From: Pinus tabuliformis
Lineage: Eukaryota > Streptophyta > Pinopsida > Pinales > Pinaceae
Reading direction: 5' to 3'
Length of the DNA: 64,000 nucleotides
Assembly (NCBI GenBank): GCA_031772625.1
Contig: CM062814.1
Location: forward strand, 360,503,750-360,567,749
The notes beneath the pieces were generated by a model, which saw nothing but the letters and a program-made list of their open reading frames with translations, searched no databases and was not told the origin of the DNA. A program made the translations under genes and the position numbers. Below are positions 34,272-46,578 of the stretch, piece by piece; position 1 is the first letter of the stretch, and each line of letters opens with the position of its first letter.

Positions 34272-37220
34272 ATGCCCCTCTCCTTCCAAAAGCGTTGGCC
34301 TCAACACTTGAGTAGTTATGGATCCTTCTATATAAAATTATATTCCTCCCACTTGATGAGATTATATGAAATTGATCAATTTGGTAGCTATCGATTTCTT
34401 TTTTTTGTGACTGCTTCAGGGACCAATATGAATTTTCCTTCCTTGTCAAGTTCTAGAAATATTGTTTGAACTGGCATCTTATCACCTATAACCTTATTTA
34501 AGCATGAAAAATGGAAAACTAGGTGCACTCGAGAAGATGCAGGAAGCTCCAATTTGTATGCCATAGTGCCAATCCTTTGTAACACCTTCTATGGACGACA
34601 ATACTTTGGCGATAATTTATTATCCTTCTTAGCTTGGTTGAGAGACATTTGTTTCTATAGTTGTAGTCATAGGAATACCCAGTCACCTACATCAAAACTT
34701 CATTCACTGCGATTTTGATCTTCCAGTTGATTCATTCTATTATGGGCAAAGTGAGGTTATCCTTTAAGAGTTTCAGAAACTACTGTTGATGCTCGATGTG
34801 ATATTCCAGTGCGTGACTCTTAGAATTTTATTTTAAAGATGATGTGATGGACGGTGGATGATAAGATGAGCTATGAGCTAACTAAGTACCCCAATATTCC
34901 ACCTCTTGTACTACAAAGAAACATTTTTATATTTTTGCATATACTTGTTTCTCGTCAAATAGTTTGAGCACCTTGTCAACATGTTGAACATGATCCTTCC
35001 AAGACTTGATGTAGATTATTATATCATCAAAAATTACAAATGCAAATTTCAATGAAGGGTTTGAAAATGGAATTCATCAAAACTTGAAATGTAGAAGGTG
35101 CATTGTTAAGGCCAAAAGGCATGACCAAAAAATTATAATAATGCTTATGAGCTCAAAAAGTTGCTTTTTGCATGTCATCAGCCTTCATTCTGAATTGATG
35201 ATATCCTGAATGAAGATCCAACTAGGTGACGTAAATTACTCCATCTAATTCATCCAATAATTCATCAATGAAAGGAATGGTAATTAATATTTAATAATAA
35301 GCTTGTTGAGCTCCCTATAATATGGATACGTGCACCATGGTCCATCGTTCATGTGTACCAATACCATTGGAGAAGAGAGATAACTTTGACTAGGTTGAAT
35401 TATACCAACCTCTAGCATTTCTGCAACCATACACTCAATTTTTATCTTTTGGGCATATGGATATCTATAAGGCCTGATGTTTGGGGGAACACTTCCTGGA
35501 ATCAAATGAATAGCATGATCATAATCATGAATAGGTGAGAGGCCTTTGGGAGTCTCAAATACCTTGGAATGACTGTCCAAAACGTTTTGGAGATTTGTTG
35601 AAATAGATGATTTCGATGTGGGAACCTCTAGTGAACTGAAATGTGCAATTACACCGCATTTTTCTTTCTCTATATGATTTTTTATTCTGTTAGAGATGAT
35701 TATATTTCTCAGTTTCCCTTCAATACCCCTTAATTCAACTTCCTTTCCCTCCGAAAAAATAAAAGTTCTTCAAAATTAAAATCTATTGTACCCAAAGATT
35801 GTAGCCACTAGACTCCTAGTACAACATCTGCACCAACCATTGTAATGGAAGGCATTGGACTATTCAAGAGATATTCTCCCATGTATGGCTTGATATTATG
35901 GCACTTTCCAGAGAAATTTATGGTCAACCATTACTTGAAACTTTGGTGCTAGATATAGGAAGAAATTCCTTTAGTAGGCTATTTTGCAATGAATAAAATT
36001 ATGGGTACTACCTGAATCAATCAACACTATTACCTTTTTCTTCTTGATATGCCCTTCTACCTTGAGAGTTTGAGGAGTAATAATTCTTGTGAATGAATTA
36101 TAAGAGATGGTCATATTCATTTATTCTTTCTACCGAATTGGTTCTTGGTGTATATCCTCTTCTTTTGACATTTCTTGTTCCTTTTCTTGCTCCTCTTCCC
36201 CATCTATCTAAATTAATTTCTTCTCAGCACACTTATGACCTTTAGTGTATTTTCTATCACAACTGTAACAAAGCTATATTTCTATTTTTTCTTCCACTTT
36301 TTGTGTTATCAACCCTGTAGTTGGTGAAAGGCTATAAGAAACCACACTTCCATGTTTATAGTTGTTAGTGGTAGGCTTCCTTGTTTCCCTAATTTTGCTT
36401 TCCATTTTTCTTGCCAACTTGAAAGCCTTCTCCAATGAATCACGTTCCCAAAGGCGAATCTCATGTTGGATTTTATCCTTTAAAGTCCCTATGAACACAT
36501 CAATCCTATGCTCCTCTCGAATTCTTTTATCCTTATATTTTATTTTTGGAAGTCCTCAATATGGTCCACCATTGAAACGTTTTGTTTGAGATTTATTAGT
36601 TGGCTAAAAAAATTGTTTCTCTTTGTATCCTCATATTTTGCTATCATTTCCTCCATGAGAATTGACCCGGTAACAAGTGGTTTATGAGAAAAGAGGCCTT
36701 TATACCATAAAAATTTATTCGGTTCTAAATATAAAGATGCAATACATACCTTTTGTAACATTTTCACATCACGTAGATCAAAATATTTCTTCATCTATAG
36801 TATCCATGTTAAGGGATCCTTGCCATCAAAATTCCTCATATCAATATTTGGAATATGGTGGGTATTCAATCTAATGTTAGATTCTATGAAATCATGATTA
36901 ACATTTTTTTTTTCTCATCATGAGTTTCCTCTACTACCTTTTCGTCATTAGGACATTCTTGTAGTAGTTTTGTCCCACCTTCCTTCAATACTTCCATGGA
37001 ACATATAAAACTATTTATCCTAGCTTCTATCGTATTCTTCAAATCATCCATCAAATTTTTCTTACTATGTGTTTCTATTTTCCTGATTCGAGTCTTCGTT
37101 TTTATTGCTTTTAGCAGCTCGATGTTGAATTTATTGTATCTCTGAAATTTTGGATCTCCAAGGTTTAAACATGCAACTTGAAGTATCCCTCTATGTCCTC
37201 TCGCCAATACCACCAGTCTT
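34272..37220 (-). pseudogene. A2 gag-pol remnant
   Basis: Minus-strand blocks in order: gag helix (about 36884-37213), gag core (36540-36794), gag tail FIGTLKDKIQHEI (36274-36498), zinc-knuckle remnant (36222-36278), protease with intact Asp-Ser-Gly at 36010-36018, RT fingers (35284-35580) and palm to about 34900. It then jumps to the integrase tail (YKLELPASSRVHLVF, 34388-34585) and a frameshifted chromodomain region. Multiple stops and shifts. Useful as a witness for ancestral codons mutated in A1. Confidence 0.88.
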
Positions 37221-37446
37221 ATTGAAATTGGATTCTCTCATAAGGAGTTATGCCCAATCTCCCATGGTGACCTAATTATATACCTTTTTAGTAGAGAGAA
37301 CTTTTACAAAGTGCCACATGTCAGTGTTTCGACCTTTGGACCTATAAATAATACGAAAAATAATAATCATCCATTCTATTTCTGTAACTTCTGATGAAAT
37401 TTCAATCTGATGCTCAGAGAGAGTTATGACGCTTTTCCTAAGGTCA

Positions 37447-37818
37447 CCTGTTTGGGATGTAATTCAGAAGCTTGGAAAAACCCTAATTTTCTTTGACTGT
37501 ATATCCAAACATATAGTGAAACAAGATCGAAAATTCTAGCTCGAGCTTCGTCATGATTTTGGCTAAAGTTGGTTTTAATTTAAGAGTTGGAACCTTCATA
37601 GAAAACAAATTATAGCGAAGCCCCCACGATGTCCTAATTTAGATGGAATTTTGGAGCTTGCAAAAACCCTAACTTCCTCAGATCATATATCTGAAAATGT
37701 TGGGAGAAAATATTTGGAATTTGAACCCGAGGTTCATAATGGTTTTGAATCAAATAGGTTTTTTTTTTAGCTTCTGAAACTATGTAATGAACAAGCTATT
37801 ATGAAAATTGCACGATGA
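37447..37818 (-). repeat. A2 leader repeat, two ~186-bp units
   Basis: Units about 37447-37632 and 37633-37818. Each contains the complement of the CAGGTCATCG-type boundary, a GATATATGATCTGAGGAA-like block and a TTAGGGTTTTT-like block. The same unit occurs once in A1, twice in A3 and three times in A4. Confidence 0.8.
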
Positions 37819-37865
37819 CCTGTTTGGAGCAGTGAAATCTTAGAATCCAAAGCTCTAATACCAAA

Positions 37866-38196
37866 TGTTATGAAACCAGCTCACAAAAAGATAGAAAAGA
37901 TAGATAAATGACTTCCAAATCATCCTCTTCAAGGAGGAAACCTCCTTTACATTACACAAATGAATAATTCTTGCATGATACAAATGACAAGACCTTCTTT
38001 CTATATAGGAGTCTACGACATTCCAAAAAAATTAGAGCCTACATAACAATAATAATTTAGGGGCACAAAAATAACAATAGTGGGCTTCTATGGGGCATAA
38101 TGATAACAACATGAGGACTATATGGACACAATAATACAATAAGGGGGTTGCACTAATAATAATAAGGGGTTACACTAGTAGTATAGGGACTTAACG
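37866..38196 (-). repeat. A2 5' LTR
   Basis: 331 bp, alignable with 33940-34271 apart from a 2-bp gap and about 35 substitutions. Confidence 0.92.
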
Positions 38197-38998
38197 GATT
38201 GTTCAAAGATCCTAGCAAGGAGTTAGTGTTGAAAGTCAAAGGTATCTGTCCTACATCCCTGAGTGAACCATGGTGTGAAATGAAAAAAGTCATTCATAAA
38301 TACATCACATGCGATGGCCACCATGATGTGGTAAGACCTCATCACCTTAAATTGTTAGCCACATGAAAATAGAAAATAGTAATTAATTTTCCATTTTTCC
38401 TAAATATGTTATTACATGAAGTTGCTAGTAGAGTAAGGAAGGCCAAGAACCTAGAGGCCACTATCAATCATCATGGTCTAACTAAATTAGTAGTCATCAT
38501 GGAATTAAATCAGTTACAGCTAAACTGGGACAATTTTATAAGATCTGATGCACTATCCCAAGAAGGAATTCCTAAAAACACCCAGCCTGTGGAAGAATGT
38601 CATACCATGGAGATACAAGCCCCAAAAAGGGATGAAAAAGGAAAGCCCATGTTTTGACACCTATTCCTGTTAAAAAAGGACGGTATGAGAGAATTTCCCA
38701 ATGGAGAAGCATTAGTTTAGCCGTAGATGAGGTGGTACTATCCCATGGATCCCCTGATAATAAACAAATTTCTTTTCCCCAAGATCATGAAGAAGAGGCA
38801 GCTCGAGTCTTAGAAAATTTGGGAACTCTGTTTGAGGATTTGGGCCAATTTGATAATTTACATACTCCTATCCCTTCTCCTTCTCCTCATATTTCTCATC
38901 ATATAGAGACATTACCCTCCTCTGAAAACGACAGAGAAATGTAGGAATTAGAAGGGAAAGATTTTTCTACAGCAGAAACATAGGAGCCTTAGGCTAAT

Positions 38999-39238
38999 TC
39001 AAGGGATGTAGCCTCCCTTGAGAAAAACCCTAATAATGTTGAGGATCTTGGATTTCATTCAGGGGATACAACCCTGCTCGAGCAAAACCTAGATAATGTC
39101 AAGGAGCGGGAAACTAATTCCAGAGATACAACATTACTTGAATCAGACCCTGGCAATGCTGATGAGTCAAAAGCCAATTCATGAGACACAGTCTTACTCG
39201 AACATGATCCTGACGATTTTGAAACTACCCATACTTTG
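38999..39238 (+). repeat. 60-bp (20-residue) coding tandem repeat, four units
   Basis: Units start at 38999, 39059, 39119 and 39179, each opening Ser-(Arg/Gly/stop)-Asp, then a (T/V)xLLE-type core and an Asn/Asp-rich part. Unit length is exactly 60 bp, keeping the reading frame. Unit 4 has TGA in place of the second codon. Substitutions between units are many, so the array is old. Confidence 0.88.
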
Positions 39239-39540
39239 GAGAATTTTATTGTTGGCCCTTCTTCCCCATTAAAGAAACATATTGTAAGAGTAAAGAGGTG
39301 AGATGATCATAGGTTGAAATTTATGGATAAAGAAAACAAGAAGCTGAAAGGAAAAGTTAAGCAACATAGAAAATGGCTAAGGGAATTTAAGAAAATTCAT
39401 AGGAAAAAATGGAGTCGAAATTCATCGGAAATCAGGGGAGGAATTCTCTTAACTCCACTGGGATTGAAACATAAAACATTAGCACCTGTCTAACAGGGAC
39501 AGACACTAAGGATACCTGTACTAGTTCTATAAAAAATCAA

Positions 39541-39690
39541 TCAGATTTCATCTCTGTTGTTGAATTGATAGAAACAACCACTCAAAGAGATTTTTGCTCT
39601 AATGTTGAACTGATAGAAAGAGCCAATCAAACAAATTCTTATTCCTCTGTTGAATTGGTAGCAATGACCACTCAGAAAGATCTGCAGACA
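39541..39690 (+). repeat. Degenerate ~54-57-bp coding repeat, three units
   Basis: Three successive blocks contain a (S)V-E-L-(I/V)-(E/A)-x-(T/A)-(T/N)-Q motif in one frame, e.g. VVELIETTTQ, NVELIERANQ, SVELVAMTTQ. Unit length is slightly variable. It lies in a different frame from the 60-bp repeat, so a frameshift separates them. Confidence 0.7.
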
Positions 39691-40941
39691 AACCTTTTTT
39701 TCCCTATGTCAACAGTAGAGGCAGTTCTTTAAACAAACCTTTGTGTTCTTGCTGTAGTAGCAGAAGTAGCCATTCAAATAGAGTCAATAGAAACTAGTAG
39801 TAGGACTACTTAGACTCAAGATGTACCTCCTTATACCCCATTGGTAGTAGAGGCTATTATTCGAAATCAATCGATGGAATTGGCAGAATTACAACAAGTA
39901 CTACTACAACATCAATAGGAAGTTGTTTGAAGAAATATCAGGAGTTATGGAAAAAATTTAATGACTTTAACACAAAAGAGGATGAAACCTATGCCAGCCT
40001 TAGAGAAAAATGGAAGAAAGTGGAGGAACTAAAAGGACAATATCAGAAAGTTGTGGAACAAATTAAAACTATTTCTTTTGTTTATTTAGATGCACTAGCC
40101 TGTAGCTCACCTGCTACAAACTATGAACTTTTTCTACTCGAATGATATTTACTATTAAAAGTTAATGCCATTACAGTAGGTTAGCCCTTTGAGTTTAAAT
40201 CTACTCGTGATTTTGTTAAATGTTATCAAACACAAACTAAGGATGTAAAACATTTGTTATGTGAATTATATTTGCACAATTTTCTCTTGAAAGAGGACAT
40301 GAATGCCAATCGGAGCCCCTTCCTCGAGGATATCCAGTTCCAATATTTCCTCTCCTTCGCTAAAAAATAGCTCAATTGGGCTAAGGCTTATGATACTTTC
40401 CATAGGACAGAAAGTGAACTAGATCTTTGGATAAGAGGTCAACCTACACTACCCTTGCAGCTCTCGGTACAACATAAGAGATTTATGGAAAAAGAAGTAG
40501 TTGTGTCCACCTTGAGCCCCATCCACACAGACACCATCAAGTTAGGTTTGGAATATTTTCAAGAAATTAGAGAAGCAACTATCTTTGTTGCAAAGCAAAG
40601 ATGGGCAGTCACTTTGAACAGTGTCAGAAGTCAAGAACCTTTTGGTCACAGGAACTTCAATGGAGTTGCAGCTAGACTCACTTGTTGTGGTAATCTTGTC
40701 CTAAGTGAGGGCCCTACATGAATTGAATTTTGCTACAGAATCCCTATCATCTGGTATCCTCCTTATGGTTATCGGTGTAATTATGAATTATCAAAACATA
40801 AGGAAAGTTGAACCTTCGGAGTGCTTAAAAGAAAAAATGGTTTCCTGATCTATAAGGAAGAATCATATCCTAACTATTCTTTGACTCAATGGCAACTTAA
40901 TTATCTTATTGCATGAGGAAATGCAAAAAGGTAAGCTAGGG

Positions 40942-42110
40942 TGTATTTTGGGTCATGAAAAAGGTGTTTTTCCTCCTCAATTGGGTAATTAGTCATATAG
41001 TTTTCCATAAATTTTACTCTCATTTTAAGCACATGCTCGAAGAAAGACCGTTAAAAGAAAATAGGAAGAAGTGTTGGAAAAATCGCATGTTTTTGGTATC
41101 GATAGCCTATGTTTCTTCTCGTTTATGCACAAGTTACCTGGATTGGACAACAGTTGTTCCTTTCGGATAAGATGACAATGCCAAGAAAAGAAGAAGTTGT
41201 TGGTTACAACTGTGCAAACCATGCTAAAGGTTGAGGCAAAATGAAGTATTGATGGGAAACTCCGATTGTTCAACCGAGAAATCCTGAGGATCTTATGATC
41301 CTCAGGATAAGCTATGATTTTTCTAGCTATTCATGAAATATATAATGCTACTGAATCAAAATGAAAAAATCATGTAAATTTGTAAACTATAAAATTCCAG
41401 TTAGACTACGAACACATATTGAACATTAAGAAGTGGAAGTGATTACGTAATTCTTTTGGAAGTTAATGAAACACCCAAAAATTTCCATTAAATACATGGA
41501 TTGAGTTTCGGTAGCAGTTTTCTTTTGGAGCCTTTGGGCCCAGTGGGTGGAAGATCCACTTCTCCTTGTATTACATTATTTTCCATTTTACTGTCAAGAT
41601 TTACATTGTTATTTCTTCTCTTGGTTGAATTAGAGTACATCATATAGCTCAATGAATGTTGTGTTTATTTACAAAAAATAAGTTGTATATGATTGTTGTT
41701 CCTTCATAAGTATATTCTTTCTGTAGTAATTTTTGGCTTTTGAATATTATTCGTAATTAAGTATGATTTGAGTAGTATCTTTTAATTCCCATGGATTTGA
41801 TTACTAAGGTTGATTTTGTCTCTTGTATTAGGACATTGGATTGAGATCTTGGTTTGAACTATTCCCATGTGATTTATCTTTCTGATTCCAAATCATAGAA
41901 TAATTCTTGTTCTACATTTCTAATAATTGATGAGCTATTAAGTGATTGTTTATTTTTGCAACGATTACTTAGGATTAATTACCTTCATTTCACTCTCTCA
42001 TTGTTATCACACAAACAATGCTTACAACCTTGAAATAGATAGACAAATCCAAGATTGACATATTAATGTAGTATCAAGGTCAATTTATAAGTCATCTTAG
42101 TGAACCAACA
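40942..42110 (+). repeat. Element C 3' LTR
   Basis: 1169 bp, TGTATTTTGGGTC...CCAACA, aligned along its length to 24649-25814. A weak purine-rich stretch (aaaaaggtaagctaggg) precedes it and may be the decayed polypurine tract. Confidence 0.9.
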
Positions 42111-44186
42111 GTTTCGTAGTCAGTGATCGATTTATTTCCTAATTCCTTAATCCTTGCTTCAGAGAGCCTTTTTGGTTCTAGTGTAATATTATTTTCTTCA
42201 CTAACCTTTGTTAAAAGTGTATGATATAAGATATTATCACCAATTAATTTTATTAAGAAAAACACATTCTTTATTAGACGTACACATGAAGTTGCTGGCA
42301 ATTACAAATTATAATCCATACTTCTATTCCATTGCAACAATTTATCGTGACTAGATTACATGTTTGCTAATTTATCAATATATTTCGCTACTTGAGGGTC
42401 ATCTATTCGAATGGTTGTAGGGTTAGAGATACTTGTTTTCTCATTACAAACTCCCATTCATTGTTATGTTGATCTACATATTCTCTCTGTCACATATCTC
42501 TTCCATTTTTTTTAATTTTTTAATTTTATCCATCTGTATTAACAACAAGGAATAATATCTTCTGCGTGTTACTTATTGTTCTATTATCCATACGATACTT
42601 GATTTTTTTTTTATGAAAGGAATTAAAAAGTAATAATAACCTTTACAACATATTAAACTTGAGCTTATTTATGATGTACCTACCTTCCCTGCATACCCTG
42701 CTTGGAACTTTACAAATGCTCTATGCCTTAGCCTAGTATAAATATCCACGACGACTTCAAGGAGGCTTGCTATGTAAATTTATTTTTATTTGTGGTATAT
42801 TCCTGTCCTATTCAATAATCTTAGGGTTAAATGGAAACATTGTGAATTATAATAACTTATCATACCACTTAGTATTATAGTCCTTAGACAATGATTTTTG
42901 TTGAAGACGTGGTCAATGAAAGTTCTCATTGATCATTATACATATTAATAATGTATAATGGTACATAAATATTTTTTAGATCAAATTCCAAAGTTTTTGA
43001 TCCCACATTGCATAGTTTAAAATTTCCATGCATGAAAGCATATGGTGTAGAAGGCTTGTGGCCTTGGGAGTCAATCGAGAAATCCTTTTGTGCCAACACA
43101 TCAAGCACCATATGCACATCTAATGGGGTGCAAACCTAGATTTTCTTGGATGACTAGGATGATTCAAGGAAATCCAATGGTTAAGCACTCATCCCTGAAA
43201 CCCTAAACCCACTTATGCACCTTTTACTTTGTCATTTTCTACAAAACTTGTCCTCTGAGCAAGGCCAAGTGAGCACCAACGAAACTGAACAACTATCGTG
43301 GTTTACCATGTACTTGTGTCACATTACTTTCTTCTGCATGTTCATAACGGGTTAATTATGGTTTTTATGCCTCACAAGATTCCTTGTCTATGCCTCTCCA
43401 TTATTATTACACCGCAAAAGATGGTAGTGGTCTGCAGTAGAACTTGCAGCTTATCTAATTCCAACGACCAACATCGGAATGCTCAATAAATGATTCTAAA
43501 ATAGAAGGTCAACTCGCACTCCAGAGGTGGGTTTCTTTAACCTTTTCTTTTTTATTTTCTCTAGTTTTCATAAATTCCTTTTCCCGTTAATACTCTCTTC
43601 CCACAACTGAGGCTATGGTTTTCCTTTATGTAGGGTAAGAATGCATCAGAAGTCAATGTTCCCTCTTATTCTAGGTTTACTACTTCACATAAACGCAAGT
43701 GATTTTATCAGTTCTTTCATTGCCCAAACATTCAATTCCTCTATTAGGTATTAATAGTTTATGCCCATCTTAAATTTGTATTCTTCTTCTACATTCAAAA
43801 TAGGAATTTTCTGGATTATATTCAGCAATGAGATGCTCAATTTGGGTAATTTTTTTGACCCATACTTAGATGGAAATCGAAAACACCTCAGCGAGTAGGT
43901 CTTTATATTCGTTTAATTTGGGCTTGTAGTTGAAGTTGAAATGCTTTTGTATCGTATGCAAACTATCTCCCTTATGTTTAATAGATTTATTTCTTGTTTG
44001 TTGTCCATTTCATAGGTATGGAGACCATATTCATGACAATTTTTTTTATCTCATTCCACCTTAGACGGAGGTTCACCAACTAATAGGGCTCACATTGTTA
44101 CATGTTTGTTCAACATATACTCTAGTGATGGGTTTTATTAGACTTCCCAAATGGGTTTTTCCTCTAGCTTATAATTGTTGTTGCAT
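42111..44186. other. No recognisable gene between elements C and D
   Basis: Two kilobases of AT-rich DNA with only short frames (up to 69 codons) on both strands and no recognisable motif or repeat. Confidence 0.6.
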
Positions 44187-44303
44187 TGCTTTAAGTCATG
44201 CCTACTTATTCCACGGTATTTTTTCACGCCTCCTGCACTTCTCTATGGCATACCCTGAAGTGCTCGAAACATGATAATTATACAATATACTCATCCATGT
44301 ATA

Positions 44304-44636
44304 CGTTATGAAAGTAGCTCACAAAAAGATAGAAAATAAAGATCATCACCTTTGAAATTAACCTCTTAGAGGGGGAAACCTCCTTTACATTACAATTATG
44401 AATAATTCTTGGATGATACAAATGACAAGACCTCCTTTCTATATATAGGAGTCTAAGGGGTCCCATTACAACCAGAGTAGACATAACAATAATATGGTAG
44501 GGGCACAAAAATAATAGTAGTGTGCTTCAATGGGGCATATTAATAACAACAAGAGGACTATATGGGCACAATAATACAATAAGGGGGTTTCACTAATAAC
44601 AATAAGGGGTTACACTAGTAGTATAGGGACCTAACA
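44304..44636 (-). repeat. A3 3' LTR
   Basis: 333 bp; the terminal base at 44304 is mutated (complement ends CATAACG rather than CATAACA). TATA-like ctatatatag-type stretch retained near 44440. Confidence 0.9.
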
Positions 44637-44989
44637 TGCCCCTCTCCTTGAAAAGGTGTTTTCTTCAACTCTTGAGTAGTTCTGGATGCTTCTGTATAAA
44701 ATTCTCCTACCCCCATGTGGAATCTTTAGCGGCTAAGTTCTTCCACTTGATGAGATACTCTAAAATTGATCGATTTCGTATCTCTCGATTTCTTGTTTTT
44801 TTACTGCTTCGAATTCCAATATGATTTTTCCTTCCTTGTCATGTTCTACAAATATTGTTTGAACTAGGATCATCTCACCTAAAACATCCTTTAAGCATGA
44901 AACATGGAAAGCTAGGTACACTTGGGGCGATGCAGGAAGCTCCAATATGTATGTCATAATACAAACATTTCGCAGCACTTTATAAGGAC

Positions 44990-45830
44990 AACACTTCCAT
45001 CTTTATAATTGTGAGTGGTAGGATTTCTTTTTGCGATAATTTTGCTTTCAATTTTTCTTTCCAACCTGAATGCCTTCTCCAATGAATCAGGTTCCCAAAT
45101 ATCAACCTCATTTTGAATGTTATCCTTTAAAGTCCCTATGAAGAAATTAATCCTCTGCTTCTCTCGAATAACATTTACCCTTATATTCAATTTTTGGAAG
45201 TCAATGTGCTCTGCCATTGAACCCTATGATTTGAGATTTATCAATTGGCTATAGAAGGTGTTGCTCTTTGTATCCTCACAATGTGATATCATTTACTCTG
45301 TGAAAATTGTCTAGGTGACAAATGTTTTACGATAAAAAATCCCTTTATACCATAAAACTTGATTCGGTTATGAATATAAACATGCAATATGTACCTTTTG
45401 TAACAGTTGCACATCATGTAGATCAAAATATTTCTTCATCTCTAGTATCCATGCTATGGGATCCTTGCCATCAAACCTCCTCATATCGATCTTTATAATA
45501 TGGTGGGTCCTCAATCCAATGTTAGATTCTATGAAATCCTGATTAACATTTATTTTTTTCTCATCGCGAGTTTCCTATACTACCTTTTCGTCATTAGGAG
45601 GCCTTTCTTGTAGCATATTTGTCACACCTTCCTTCACACCTTCCATGTATTTATTCAAACCTTCCACGTATTTCTTCATATATTCTTCCTTATCATCGAT
45701 ATTAGCTTCTATGGAACATACAAAACTATTTATCTTATCTTTAGTCACATTCTTCAAATCATCCATCCATTTTTTCTTACTACGTGTTTCTATTTTCTTG
45801 ATTCAAGACATTCTTTTTCTTACTTTCATA
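44990..45830 (-). pseudogene. A3 gag remnant
   Basis: Two minus-strand blocks match A1 gag: FIGTLKDNIQNEVDIWEPDS (within 44954-45217) and a coiled-coil-like segment with an expanded YMKKYVEGLNKYMEGVKEGV stretch (45575-45766). The capsid core between them is broken by stops. The first block runs into integrase-tail sequence at the deletion junction. Confidence 0.8.
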
Positions 45831-46162
45831 AGATCGATGTGAATCTATTATATATCTAAAATTTTGGATCTCCAAGGTCTAAAATCGTGACCTACAGTAG
45901 CCCTATGTATCCTCTTTCCAATGCCACCAGTTTGATCGAAATTGGATTCTCCACGAAAGAGTTATGCCCGATCTCCCAAGATGACTTGATTATATACTTT
46001 TTTAGTAGAGAGAAATCGTACGAAGTGCCACGTGTCACTGTTTCAACCTTAGGACCTAAAACCAATACAAAAAAAACTGAAGTCTGTCCTCCGTTTTTAA
46101 ATTCTTATTGAACTTTCAATATGATTCTCAGAGAGAAATTTATGATGATTTTCCGAAGATCA

Positions 46163-46531
46163 CCTATTTGGGATGTAATTTAGGAGCCTGCAGAAACCCT
46201 AAATGTCTTGTACTGTATCTTCAAAATTATAGCGAAATAAGATCTGAAATTTGGGCCCATGCTTCACCATGATTTCTTCTCCAATAGGTTTTAATTTTAG
46301 AGTTTGATCCTTTGTAGAAAAAAATTATAGCGAAAATTCCACGATGGCTTCTTTGAGATGGAATTCTAGAGCTTGTAAAAACCAAACTTCCGCAGATCAT
46401 ATATCTACAAATATAGCGAGACAAGATCTAAATTCAGACCCGAGGTCCAAAAAATTTTCAGTTCAAATGGATTTTTTGTTCAGCTTCAGAAACATCACAT
46501 AGAAAAATTTATTGCGAACATTCCACGATGA
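46163..46531 (-). repeat. A3 leader repeat, two ~185-bp units
   Basis: Boundaries near 46163, 46347 and 46532, spaced 184 and 185 bp. Same unit as in A1, A2 and A4. Confidence 0.78.
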
Positions 46532-46578
46532 CCTATTTGGAGCATCGAAACCCTAAAATCCAAAGCTCTCATACCAAA

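Larger units (their letters stand above)
33940..38196 (-). mobile_element. Element A2: internally deleted chromovirus nested in C
   Basis: Minus-strand relative of A1. 5' LTR 37866-38196, PBS complement 37852-37863, leader, gag, protease and partial RT, then integrase C-terminus, remnant chromodomain, polypurine tract and 3' LTR 33940-34271. Compared with A1 it lacks ~1.3 kb from the RT connection to mid-integrase (junction near 34888-34895) and ~0.18 kb of integrase (junction near 34853-34861). I count about 35 differences between its LTRs (roughly 11%). The LTR end at 38196 is mutated (G for A). It interrupts the extra ORF of C. No clean target duplication (aattt; gattg). Confidence 0.93.
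38197..40725 (+). pseudogene. Element C extra ORF, 3' part (downstream of A2)
   Basis: Continues the ORF cut by A2. Blocks: GHHDVVRPHHLKLLA near 38313, FPFFLNMLLHEVASRVRKAK (about 38385-38445) and GLTKLVVIMELNQLQLNWDN (ORF 38406-38657). An acidic, proline-rich frame follows at 38654-38944, running on through TAG stops into a 60-bp tandem repeat (38999-39238), a basic K/R-rich block (39290-39420), a second degenerate repeat (39541-39690) and a coiled-coil-like segment at 39927-40145. The frame changes at least three times. The family is unknown to me. A globular N-terminus followed by repeats and a coiled coil suggests a structural or nucleic-acid-associated protein of the element, which is inference. 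Confidence 0.6.
24649..42110 (+). mobile_element. Element C: large Tat-like Ty3/gypsy, with nested A2
   Basis: Two ~1.17-kb direct repeats (24649-25814 and 40942-42110), both ending CCAACA, flank a PBS, gag, protease, RT, RNase H and integrase in that order, then a 26-bp minisatellite and an additional ORF before the 3' LTR. With the 4257-bp A2 insertion removed, C is about 13.2 kb. The PBS type, the gag sequence (RWFMGLGG block) and the extra ORF fit the Tat lineage. LTR differences of about 13% in the first 340 bp (by eye) and many stops show it is old. Flanking pentamers (attta; gtttc) do not form a clean duplication. Confidence 0.9.

Noticed and set aside
33592..40725. Envelope-like gene in element C
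   Set aside because: The position fits, but no signal peptide, transmembrane segment or cysteine pattern typical of envelope proteins is visible.
24644..42115. Target duplication of element C (attta and gtttc)
   Set aside because: Only three central bases agree; not acceptable as evidence.
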